DNA of 64,000 nt from Ascochyta rabiei. Taxonomy: Eukaryota; Ascomycota; Dothideomycetes; Pleosporales; Didymellaceae. The translations under genes were made by a program, and so were the position numbers. The notes beneath the pieces were generated by a model. That model ran no database searches, was not told where the DNA came from, and saw only the letters and a list, made by a program, of their open reading frames with translations. Of this stretch, positions 20,403-31,209 are shown in pieces (within the stretch, counting starts at the first letter, position 1; each line of letters starts with the position of its first letter). The DNA lies in contig NC_082414.1 of the NCBI RefSeq assembly GCF_004011695.2, forward strand, positions 372,001 through 436,000, read 5' to 3'.

Positions 20403-23400
20403 TCACTGCGCCCCCTCGGTCCCCAATGGTGCAGACAAACCCTGAAGCCACAGATCATCAGCAGCGCCAGGTTTGTTATTCAGCGCAGCCACATCCGCAG
20501 GGACATGGCTGGTGACGACCGGTCCAGGTCCGAGGAACCACGGCAGCGCATCCGTAATACTATCCACCAGACTAGGATCGATGGAGACAGGGGTTTCAGG
20601 GACCGTGACGCCGTCCTCGGCCTGGTCGGCGGCTTCCTGCAGCGGGTTTGAGTGCTGGTCGATGGGCGGGAGGTTGTCTGATGAATCGCTCGGTACGGGT
20701 GTCAGGCCTGAGAAGGTGTCTGCTTCGACTGGGTCCGCTGGCGTGTCTTGTATGGGTGCGGGGCCGAGGGATGCAGGGTTGTTTAGGATTTCTGACACGA
20801 GCTCGCCGAGGGTTTTGTTCTGGTAGGGTTGGAGCTCTGTGTAGTTCCTCGCTGGCGCCGAGGTGTTGGCGATTGGGTACGGAGCATCGGTTGTAGAGTT
20901 CAAGGGGTAGGGGCCTGTGAAGTTGTCTGGAAGAGGGTATGGGATTAGAGGGTTCGAGTGACCTGGACGAGGGCGACGACCGCTGGCATCTGGTGCCTCG
21001 AGTGGGGGGGTTATGTTCTCGAATGGGCCTTCAGACAAGCCGGGATATGTGCCGTGCTCTGGCTCGATGGGCGATGTAGCAGCCAGTGCCTGGTTCTCGA
21101 GGCAGTCTTCATATTGGGCTTGTTCTTCCGCAAAATTCTCGAGGTAGACATCGTGGGCAGCAATTGCTTCGGCCGTGAGATTGCATCCACCCCAGCAGGA
21201 GTTGAAGCCGACCTGCTGGATGGGCTGAACGCACGAAAAGATGACGGGGCTGTCCTCCCCAGGGTACACATCGGTAGAGTCAGGTGTATCAGTAGGTGTC
21301 GAGTCGTCGATGGGTTCGATGGAAATAATGATCGAGGGCTCGTTGGGCGGCCAGACATCTCCCTGAGGGTCCGGTCCTTCGCCAATCCAAACTGGTCCAT
21401 TGGGTCCTTCTACATAGCCGGGCAGCAACTCTGGTTTTGGGTATTCAGGCGCGAATATCTGTGGCGGGAAAGTATAGTGCCCGTCCAGATCCGGAATCTC
21501 GAAATCTGGGTAGTCGACGTTGGGTGGATCATCCGAGGGTGGGGCATTGAGTATGTCGTTCAAGTGGTCCCAGTCGATGTCAGGTTCACCGTTGAGAAAT
21601 CCAGGCTCGCCTGATGGCAAGGTTTCGGGCTCAGGCTCAGACTCAGGCGCGGGCACCGGATCAGTTTCAGGGTTGTCATCGAGGATGTTGAATGGGTCGC
21701 CGAATGCCTTAAGGAGGTAGTTCAGCAGTACCTCGAAGATGTTAACGCTGTCACCCGCATCGCTGCTCGCCTCACTGGTCACAGGGTCAACGAGCTGCCT
21801 CTTTCTCACCAATCCTTGGACCAGATCCGGGAACCACGCTTTGAAGCCAGCGTCAGCATCGGTAGCGTCGCCTGGTGCGCTGATGCTGCCGACACTGGGC
21901 CCGGGGTAAACTTGAGGCCGTGGTGCGTTGGCAAATGAGATTACGCCTCGTTTACTGTGCCTGCGCACCACTCCTGCATTTTGAGCACTTTCCGTGGCAG
22001 GCGCTTCGTTGCGGTCATAACCTGCGTTATGTGCATAACCCGCAGTGTAAGCGTAGGTAGAAGCAGGGTGATAGTACGGAATGTTGACAGTGGAAGCAGC
22101 AGCGTACTTGACGAGTGAGGCCATGTTATTGCTGAGCTCGACCATCCTGCGAAGGAAAGCCTCAAATTTTTCTTGAGAGCTCATGTCTTCGTAGGATTTC
22201 TGCGCAGATAGATTGTCAGACGTTCGTGCAGATGTCTGGTCAGATGCTTGCTGTTGATAGTACGCACTCTCATCGCTACGGTGGAATTGGATTGGTACTG
22301 CGCGCTTGGTGTACGATGCCCACCGCTTCTGGCGAGCTGTACGTTTGTATGCGGAGTCAGCATCCTCATGGTACTGCGAGTCTTGAGTACTGTAGACGTC
22401 CTTGTTGGAGTAATCGACTCCATCCTCTGGATACGGATCCAAATCCTCTACGTTGTGGTAGTGAGATCCCGGAGGATAATCAGAAGGTTTGTGTTTGCAA
22501 TTTTCCGTGTGTATATGCGTTTTTGCGACGGCTGCCTTTGCGGAATACTCGTTCTTCGGGCTGTAGTTTTCGGCATAGTTGGCTACTGGTGCCATGCTCC
22601 TACGGACGTGACCTCTGGCGTAAAGCGATGCCAGGTACGCGTCGAGATCTTGCTGGACCTTTGTCTCTGACTTCTTGCCGTCTGGTTTTGGCGCGCTCTG
22701 TGACGGCTTCGGCTTTTGCTGAACTTTCTGCTGTTGCTGGTCTTGTTGTTGCTGCGCAGGCTGTTGCTTCTGCTGGTTTGTTCGAGAACTACTGCCAAAG
22801 CATTCGGGATACCACTTTCCGGATGCGATCTTACTTGCGCAATCGCTCCCTTGTTGCGATGTCGCTTTCGCTGGTGGAGTCCATTGACCACTACCACCAC
22901 CACCATCACCACCACTGCCGGAGTTGCTCGGTGTTGTGCCTTTGCCAGCATCCTTGGACCCTTTTCCAGTGCACTGGCCCTTGGCGAAACTCGGTCGCAT
23001 CGAGGCACTGTCACCATCACCGTAAGACACTTGTTTGCCGGGGTTGTCGAAGACGACATCGGTAGTCTCCTGTATCTTGCAGCTGTTAATGCCTGCCAGA
23101 TTCGCAACGAACAGATCGGGGTATCTTGACAATGCAGCGGCTGCTGCAGCTTGAGAATCGCGCTTGCCCATAGCCTTGTTGGTGATGTCGACAACGGCAC
23201 AGTTCATATACATCTCTCGGTTGCCAATTTTGTTGAACCTGTGTACTGTCAGGTCGAACGCTTTTTTTTGTGATGTTCCATGGGGGGAACTTGGAGTAGG
23301 GCAGTCTTACCATGTCCACGACAACAGACACTTCTTGGCTGGCGGTAGATCCTTAGGTATTGTGTACTCATAGTGATCACTCAAGGGACAACCGCCAATT

Positions 23401-23747
23401 ATACTTTTCATGACATGAAAGCTTGACCCGCCGTCACAGCTCAACGCAATCTGACAACTACCGCCACCATGTGTTGCACTCCCTGACAACCTCAAGGTTT
23501 GTTTGCTACCAGCCGCATATGTTGCGACTGTGGTCAGTGGTGTGTTGAGGTGGTAGCCCTTGCAGGCAAAGTTGCTGCCGTCAGCGTTCAGTGGGCTAAG
23601 GATGTTGTAGTCTTTGGGCTCGTCGCGGTCTGCGTGTGGGTCTCTCAAGGGCGACGGTGATGACATTTGCATGTGCGCAAGAGCGAGGGGAAAAGCGCTC
23701 AGCGCGCCGATGATGGAAAGAGGTGCCATGGTGAGTATGGCCGGCAT
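20403..23747 (-). CDS. AA11-type lytic polysaccharide monooxygenase with very long C-terminal tail
   Basis: Secreted copper enzyme domain expected to oxidise chitin. Exons 23747-23311 and 23238-20403 give 1090 residues. Signal peptidase cleavage after LALA would expose His1 of HMQMSSP, the copper-brace N terminus; the second His lies in SATHGGGSCQIALSC, and VMKSIIGGCP is also AA11-like. The splice restores LSWTW-FNKIGNREMYMNC, containing the axial Tyr region. The domain ends by about residue 240. The remaining 850 residues are unusual: Gly/Ser- and Gln-rich linkers, a His/Tyr/Ser-rich part, then a long acidic Pro/Asp-rich tail (DPVPAPESEPEPE) with several Cys and N-glycosylation sites. No chitin-binding module or GPI signal is evident. 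The downstream Met at 23729 gives an equally good signal peptide. Confidence 0.88.
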
Positions 23748-24293
23748 ACGGTAGAGTGCAGAGTTGCGCTGGTAGATGGGCAGCGTGCTGGCCCACCATG
23801 GTGGTTATATCGATTCGTGCTGTTGCAAGCAAGGGATGATGGCAGGTGGGCGAGCTGCGCGTCGAATTCCTGGTTGTCGCGTGGACGTGTGGAGGCCCGT
23901 CTAGAAGTCAGACCGAACGTAACAGAAAGACAAAGGAGGGTTGTGACAAGGGATTAGAGATGGAATCAATGAGTGGATTTGCGCAAAGATGTCGAAGTAC
24001 CGTGTAGCTCTGGGGGCTCTGCTGGAGTCAGGTGGAATTGTCTCAGCAGACTCGTGCATGTCCTCATCTCAGACATGTTCTGGCGTCCAAGTCCGACGTC
24101 GAGCTCAAACACAGGAAGAAGCCTTACAGTGAGGAATGGATCAAGTGTGCTCGTGCAAATCGCGTCAGGCCCCGGCCCTCAGTAGCTAGTTCCTTGTGGC
24201 ATTCCATTAAGTATTTGTGCACCCCCAAAAGCTTCGCAAAGCTTGTAGCAGACCCAGTAACGCCGCGGAATGCAATGCCCATGTCGCTCCCTC
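23748..24293. other. Intergenic spacer
   Basis: Promoter of the AA11 gene and 3' flank of pga2. No gene supported. Confidence 0.6.
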
Positions 24294-24617
24294 TCATCTC
24301 AAGGATGATCTCTGCTTCAGCCCCTCGTCGCCCTTGTTGGCGTGCTTCCTCCCGCCACGGAAGTCGTTGGCCGACAGCTCCGTGGCAGTGTGCAGACCCA
24401 GCTCTGCAGCCTCCTTATCGGCGCGGCGCTTCCGGCTGCGCTCGGCGTGGGCGAGCAGGTATGGACGCACGAGCAGGTAGGCACCGACGATGATGATGAT
24501 GCGGATCCAGCGCTGCGCTGTCATCTCCTCCCAAGACTTGACCGAGTTGTTGACGAGGCGGTCCTTCCACTCGACCACGTTGGCGACGAGCGCATTCCAG
24601 GAGATTTCTTCGGCCAT
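24294..24617 (-). CDS. pga2: Pga2-like ER trafficking protein
   Basis: Small ER/nuclear-envelope membrane protein needed for processing of Gas1 and alkaline phosphatase in yeast. The single exon encodes 107 residues from the ATG at 24617, chosen over the longer upstream frame because MAEEISWNALVANVVEWKDR matches the family start. One membrane segment (WIRIIIIVGAYLLVRPYLLAH) follows TAQRWI and is trailed by a basic AERSRKRRADKEAAELG cytosolic tail. Length and single-span topology fit the Pga2 family. Confidence 0.82.
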   Translation of the reverse strand: MAEEISWNALVANVVEWKDRLVNNSVKSWEEMTAQRWIRIIIIVGAYLLVRPYLLAHAERSRKRRADKEAAELGLHTATELSANDFRGGRKHANKGDEGLKQRSSLR

Positions 24618-25073
24618 GGCTGCTGTCGTTGAGTGGTTCGGCGGTTGCAAGGGTGGAGTGTGGAGTGGATGTTTGGTGGTCCTCGACTGGAGCAAACGGG
24701 CTGTCAGCAGCAGTTGGGTGGTTGGGTGACGAGTGCGATGTCACAGCGTGAGGGGCGACAGCCACAAGAGGCAGACGTATGCGAGGAGGTTTGTATTGGG
24801 CTGGATCGAAGCAAGGGAAAATGAGTGAGGAAACAAGCGCACGTTCATTTCACCGGCAAATCACTCACTCACTGTGGCATAATCGGCGGGCGGTGAGGCC
24901 GAGGTCTGCGCCTGAATCTGCGCCTGAATCTGCGCCTGAATCTGCGCCTGAATCTGCGCCTCCGACCCTCCGGCCTCCCCCGCTATTGGCCACCATCGAA
25001 CGCGTCGCGTGCGGCGTTGTCCTGGTGTTGCACGCCCACCGTCGTTCTGGGGCCCTCTAGACGACGCAGCATC
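24618..25073. other. Divergent promoter region pga2 / mhf1
   Basis: A 456-bp shared upstream region between two divergent small genes. It contains the 12-bp tandem repeat at 24905-24961. Confidence 0.6.
24905..24961. repeat. 12-bp tandem repeat
   Basis: Nearly five exact copies of TCTGCGCCTGAA between the divergent pga2 and mhf1 genes. Confidence 0.95.
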
Positions 25074-25641
25074 ATGGCCTCGGTTGATGGCGAAGCTGCC
25101 GGGCGCGAAGAGGTGCGTCGTCCACGTGCTGCTTGTAGCCTTCCACGCTGATTTTGTCCCCACAGCGTCTTAAATCCGCTCTGTGGTACTCAATCGGCCA
25201 GTTCGTTGACGATGCCCTCCTCGCAGACGATCTGAACGCAACACCGCAGTTCATCGGCGCACTGACCGAGCTGGTATACACACAGATCGGTATGTGCCTG
25301 CCTCGACAAAGGAGTTGCAATCACGTCACGACCAATCGTCTTTGCCCATCTCTCTACACACCACACACTATACTTGGACTTTCCCGTCCGCCAACTGACA
25401 CGACTCAGCTAACACATCCCGCGACCTCGAGACCTTCTCCCGTCACGCCGGCCGCAAGGCTATCAACACCGACGACGTCATGTTGCTTACGCGCCGCAAC
25501 GAAGCTCTCGAAGACATGCTACGGCAAGAGCTGGATCGTCTGAAGGCTGCCGAGGGCCGTGGAGAGCCACAGCACAACGTCACAAAGGGCAAGAAGAGAG
25601 GGAGGCCTGTCGGTGGAGCAAAGGGGAAGGGAAAGGCTTAG
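25074..25641 (+). CDS. mhf1: Mhf1 / CENP-S histone-fold protein
   Basis: Histone-fold partner of Mhf2 (CENP-X); acts with the FANCM/Mph1 helicase and at kinetochores. Exons 25074-25112, 25166-25289 and 25409-25641 give 131 residues. The joined sequence reads EE-RLKSALWYSIGQFVDDAL, then TPQFIGALTELVYTQI-ANTSRDLETFSRHAGRKAINTDDVMLLTRRN. That covers the three helices of the fold, with the FSRHAGRKAI loop typical of CENP-S. The tail is basic (KGKKRGRPVGGAKGKGK) and contains an AT-hook-like RGRP, fitting DNA binding. Confidence 0.92.
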
Positions 25642-25658
25642 CTGAGGGCTAGGCTTGC

Positions 25659-25730
25659 GTCACTGTGTCCATCGAGAGCATGGTCACTGTGCCAATCGAG
25701 AGCATGGTCACTGCGCCAATCGAGAGCATG
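25659..25730. repeat. 24-bp unit, three tandem copies
   Basis: Three copies of GTCACTGTGCCAATCGAGAG plus CATG, differing at one to three bases, begin 18 bp after the mhf1 stop codon. Confidence 0.95.
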
Positions 25731-25795
25731 ATGGTTGTGTTGAATTCCCGGGCGCTCGTTGGTATGATACCCGTGGGTGTAAATCACTCACACGA

Positions 25796-25896
25796 AATTA
25801 CACACTGAAAACGAGTATTGCATCTATAAAACACAAGATTGTCAAATTACAATTACACACTAAAAACAAAGAGTTTTGCATCTCCAAAACACTAGA
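25796..25896. repeat. AT-rich imperfect direct repeat
   Basis: Two copies (25796-25838 and 25851-25896) share AATTACACACT, AAAAC, TTGCATCT and AAAACAC in the same order. The island is markedly more AT-rich than the flanks. Confidence 0.85.
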
Positions 25897-26477
25897 CTCT
25901 TCAACAGAAGCAGTGTTCCGCACTGGCTTACCCATCTTTTCCATCTCCAACCGTATATTTCTGCAATACTCTACAAAAGCTGCAGGCTTTGTGAGTGTGG
26001 GTTTTTATCGCAGCCGCCATGATACTTCCACCGCGTGCATCAGTCGCTAGCCTCCGCTCACGTGCGACCCCCCCTCCTCCAATTGAAAGCAGCAAGTGGG
26101 GTTTCGCCCCTCCACCCAGCCTACACTAACGGCCATCGGCGAGCTCCTGCACGCGACCTGGAACGCGCCGCGGGCGAGCACCGCGATAACGATCATTCGG
26201 CAGGCCTGTGATTCGCTGCGCTGCGTCTCACGACTAAGAAGATGGTCCTGAAGGGTCCAGTGACACTGCAGTTTGGGGTGTGAGCCGCGACCTTCTCCAC
26301 ATACCGCATGGAGCTGCTGTATCTAGTCAGTACATGTTGAACTCACATACTCTTCGCCTTTCGCTCCTCCTCAGCTCTGATACCCCTCCCCTTTCCCTCC
26401 TCTCTCGTTGCTACGTTCTCGCTGCTACGCTGTCGCTTCTGCCTCTTCGTTTTGTGATTGTGGCGAGCTAGAAGATC

Positions 26478-29400
26478 ATGGCGCCTGGACTTATCGAGAC
26501 CGAGTCAGCGCCCGCTGCGCCTGCGGATGCACTGCGCCAGCTGAATGAAATCACGGCCAGCTTTGACGATACGCTGAGGTTCTACCTCAATGGCACAAAG
26601 GTCACGCTTGACAACGCGGACCCGGAGGTTACCGTCTTGGAGTATCTGAGAGGGATTGGGCTTACAGGAACCAAGTTGGGGTGTGCGGAAGGAGGATGTG
26701 GAGCCTGCACAGTGGTAGGTTCTGATTTCTTTTCGTAGGGAACAGGATGGTCTGCAGCAGCGACACGTGTGCTAGCGTCCTAGAGGAACTGAGGGTGAAA
26801 GGAAGGTGCTGATATCCCTTCCAGGTCGTCTCACAGTTCAATCCCACAACGAAGAAGATATACCACGCCTCCGTAAACGCGTGTCTAGCGCCGCTGGTCA
26901 GTGTAGACGGCAAACACGTCATCACAGTCGAAGGGATAGGCAACGTCAAGAGACCGCATCCAGCACAAGAGCGGATAGCAAAGGGCAATGGTAGCCAGTG
27001 CGGCTTCTGCACCCCAGGAATCGTCATGAGCTTGTACGCCCTCCTTCGCAACACCGATGCACCCACCGAACACGATGTCGAAGAAGCTTTTGATGGCAAC
27101 CTGTGCAGGTGCACAGGATACAGGCCGATCTTGGACGCCGCACAGAGCTTCAGTGTAAAGACCGGATGTGGTCAGGCAAAGGCAAACGGCGGGGGTGGAT
27201 GTTGCATGGAGAAAAACGGTTCGAACGGCGGTGGATGCTGCAAGAGCAATGGCACGGGTGGCGACGACCAGCCTATCAAGCGATTTACACCACCAGGCTT
27301 CATCGAGTACAAGCCCGATACTGAGCTGATCTTCCCACCACAGCTTCGCAAGCACGAATTCAGACCGCTAGCATTTGGTAACAAGCGAAAGAAGTGGTTC
27401 AGACCTACGACATTACAGCAATTGTTGGAGATCAAGAGCGCATATCCCTCAGCGAAGCTCATCGGTGGATCCACAGAGACGCAGATTGAGATCAAGTTCA
27501 AGGGCATGAACTACAGCGCTTCCGTGTTTGTTGGCGACATCCCAGAGCTGCGCCAGTTCAGCTTCAACGACGACCATCTTGAGATTGGTGGAAACGTGGT
27601 GCTGACGGATCTCGAGCGGATATGCGAAGACGCCGTTGAGCACTACGGAGAAGGAAGGGGACAGCCATTTGCCACAATCCTGAAACAAATTCGTTACTTT
27701 GCCGGACGACAGATCAGAAACGTGGGTACGCCCGCGGGTAACCTCGCAACCGCCAGTCCCATTTCAGATCTCAACCCAGTCTTCGTGGCCACAAACGCAA
27801 CGCTGGTAGCGAAGAGCTTGAAGGAGACAACGGAGATACCTATGTCGACATTCTTCAAGGGCTACCGGCAAACCGCTCTGCCTCCTGACGCCATCATCGC
27901 AGGTCTTCGAATTCCTGTGGCCAAGGAGAAGGGCGAGTATGTCCGCGCGTACAAGCAATCGAAGCGCAAGGACGATGATATTGCCATCGTCAATGCTGCA
28001 CTGAGAGTCGAGCTTGACGACGATCAAATCGTCAAGGATGTGAGTCTCGTCTATGGCGGTATGGCACCAACCACAATCGTTGCGAAGAAGGCAACAGACT
28101 TCCTCCAAGGCCGGAAGTTCACGGACCTCCAGACTCTGGAAGGCGTGATGGCAAAGCTCGAGGAGGACTTTGATCTGCGCTTTGGCGTGCCGGGTGGCAT
28201 GGCAACGTACAGGAAGACCCTTGCGCTTGGCTTCTTCTACAAGTTCTACCACGAAGTGCTCGCTGGTTTGAATGCCGACGAAGCCGACGTCGATACACAA
28301 GCGATTGGCGAAATCGAGAGAGACATCAGTTCAGGCTGGAAAGACGGCAAAGCAGCTGAGGCATACAAGCTAAGCGAGGTCGGACAGTCGAAAAGCCATG
28401 TTGCTGCTATGCAGCAGACCACCGGTGAAGCACAGTACACAGACGACATCCCGCTACAACGAAACGAGCTGTATGGGTGTCTTGTCTTGTCGGCGAAAGC
28501 ACACGCAAAACTGCTCAGTGTTGACGCGCAAGCAGCTCTTGACTTACCGGGCGTTGCCGCGTACGTGGACCACAAAGATTTGGCCACGCCCGAATCGAAT
28601 TGGTGGGGAGCGCCTTCTTGCGACGAGACCTTTTTTGCGGTCGACGAGGTCTTCACTGTTGGTCAGCCTATCGGTATGATCTTGGCAGATACAGCGAAGC
28701 ATGCCGAACAGGCGGCTAGAGCAGTCAAGATCGAGTACGAGGAGCTGCCGGCAATCTTCACCATCGAGGAAGCCATTCAGCAAGACAGCTACTTCCAGCA
28801 CTTCCGCCACATCAAGAAGGGAGATGTAGAGAAGGCGTTCGAAGAAGCTGATCATGTCTTTACTGGAACAGCACGTATGGGGGGCCAAGAGCACTTCTAC
28901 CTCGAAACACAGGCGTGTCTGGCAGTACCGAAGCCTGAGTTTGGCGAGATGGAAGTGTACAGTAGCACTCAGAACCCGGCGGAGACCCAAGCGTATGTCT
29001 CCAAGGTCCTGGGTGTTTCTGCGAACAAGATCAACGCTCGCGTCAAGCGTATGGGTGGTGGCTTCGGTGGCAAGGAGACACGTTCAATCCAGCTCGCAGG
29101 TATTGTAGCGGTGGCAGCCAACAAGGTCCGGAAACCCGTTCGATGCATGCTCAACCGAGACGAAGACATCATGACATCCGGTCAACGCCACCCCTTCCTC
29201 GCTCGATGGAAGGTCGCCGTGAACAAGGACGGCAAACTTCAGGCTCTTGACGCAGATGTCTTCAACAACGGTGGCTGGAGTCAAGATCTCTCTGGAGCAG
29301 TCGTCGAGCGCGCGCTTTCGCATATTGACGGCGTTTACTCGATCCCAAACGTCCACGTCCGCGGCAGAGTAGCAAAGACGAATACCGTTTCCAACACAGC

Positions 29401-30738
29401 TTTCCGTGGCTTCGGCGGACCTCAGGGCATGTTCATCTGTGAGACCTTTATGGAAGAGATTGCAGATCATCTCAAAATTTCTGCCGAAAAGCTGCGTGAG
29501 ATCAACATGTACTCACCCGAGGGCAACATGGTCACGCATTTCAATCAGGAGATCAAGGACTGGTATGTTCCGCTCATGTACAAGCAAGTCCAGGAAGAGT
29601 CAGAATACTCTCGCAGGCGAGCGGAAATCGAAGAGTTCAACAAGACACACAAGTGGAACAAACGCGGCCTCGCGATTGTCCCCACGAAATTCGGCATCTC
29701 CTTTACGGCACTCTTCCTCAACCAGGCTGGCGCGCTCGTGCACATCTACCACGATGGCAGTATCCTGGTTGCGCACGGTGGTACAGAGATGGGTCAAGGT
29801 CTGCACACCAAGATGACGCAGATTGCAGCTGAAGCGCTCCAAGTGCCGCTCGAAAGCGTGTTCATCAGCGACACTGCGACAAACACTGTCGCCAACGCAT
29901 CTTCTACAGCCGCGTCAGCTTCTTCAGATTTGAACGGCTATGCTATCTACAACGCCTGCGAACAACTGAACGAGAGGTTGAAGCCGTATCGCGAGAAGCT
30001 TGGCCCTGGAGCGTCCATGAAAGACCTTGCGCACATGGCCTACTTCGACCGTTGCAATCTCTCGGCTCAAGGCTTCTACAAAACACCTGACATTGGCTAT
30101 GTCTGGGGTGCCAACACAGGGCAGATGTTCTTCTACTTCACCCAAGGTGTTGCCGCGGCCGAAGTCGAGATCGACACGCTCACCGGCGACTGGACGACGC
30201 GCCGAGCAGATATCAAGATGGATGTTGGGCGATCTATTAACCCGGCGATCGACTACGGCCAGATCGAGGGCGCATTTGTGCAGGGTCAGGGATTGTTCAC
30301 GACAGAGGAGAGTTTGTGGCAGAGGAGTACGGGTGGCATCTTTACAAAGGGACCAGGAAACTACAAGATCCCTGGGTTCAGAGATATTCCTCAGGTATTC
30401 AACGTCTCACTGCTCAAGGACGTGCAGTGGGAGAACCTCCGCACCATTCAGCGCTCGAGAGGTGTCGGTAAGTCCTTTCCCCCAGTGTTTCTGGCGAATG
30501 TTAGGAATCATGCTAACCTTGAGCAGGTGAACCTCCGCTGTTCATGGGCAGCTGTGTTTTCTTTGCTATCCGCGATGCGTTGAAGGCGGCGAGAGCACAA
30601 TTTGGTGAGACAAGTGTGCTGCATTTGCAGAGCCCTGCTACGCCCGAAAGGATCAGGATCTCGTGTGCGGATCCGATCTTGAAGCGCGCTTGGGTTGAGC
30701 CAAAGGAGGGTGAGAAGAGCTTCTTCATCAGTATTTAG
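26478..30738 (+). CDS. hxA: Xanthine dehydrogenase (molybdo-flavoenzyme)
   Basis: Oxidises hypoxanthine and xanthine to urate in purine catabolism. Exons 26478-26714, 26825-30467 and 30527-30738 give 1363 residues, full length. The two [2Fe-2S] motifs are [13 protein letters not shown] (split by intron 1) and CGFCTPG with [10 protein letters not shown] Cys/Gly-rich linker (residues about 180-210, [11 protein letters not shown], then GGGCCKSNG) follows. The FAD domain contains [15 protein letters not shown] and [20 protein letters not shown]. The Moco domain starts near [18 protein letters not shown] and has [21 protein letters not shown] and the active-site Glu (residue about 1295) in GEPPLF. 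The final intron is inserted directly before that Glu codon. Likely induced by uric acid and nitrogen limitation as in Aspergillus (known for the family, not seen here). Confidence 0.97.
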
Positions 30739-31209
30739 GTTTGCACAACACAGTTTTTGATGAGTTGATGGCGTCGGCATTCTGTTAGGATATACCACAA
30801 TTGAATCAAGTCATCTATCAACGTCTGTCGATGCAGAGACATCGCGATACAGACATGGTGTTGAGGTTCAAATCGTTCATTGCCACGATGTTTCGCTTAT
30901 CGCCAGATCGATCGCGCCCGTCGATCTAACCATACTTGAACATGACCATCATTGAAATGACATCACCGCCGCTCGCGATGCACTCAGAGCTTGACGCGTT
31001 TCTCGTTCAGCATGGCTTGCAAAAGGAACCATACAACTGTGTACTCTCGCCACGTTGAGCGCTTTTCACCACCCTCCATCAATAAACCCTGAGCTTCCTT
31101 TTTGATGATACGTTCTGCACAGAAGCTTGGTCCTTCAATCACACATCGAGCAGCACCGCGAGCGCCACTTGTCTTGCAGAGCTTTCGCCCACTTCCTTAT
31201 CTTTCCATT
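30739..31209. other. Intergenic: XDH 3' flank and UvdE promoter
   Basis: No separate gene. An in-frame ATG at 31105 could extend the UvdE protein by 35 residues. Confidence 0.6.

Larger units (their letters stand above)
25642..26477. other. Intergenic with repeats and XDH promoter
   Basis: Contains a 24-bp triplication (25659-25730), an AT-rich island with an imperfect direct repeat (25796-25896), and the upstream region of xanthine dehydrogenase. A single HGATAR-type site (CGATAA at 26184-26189) is compatible with AreA control but is too short a motif to be evidence alone. No gene seen. Confidence 0.55.
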
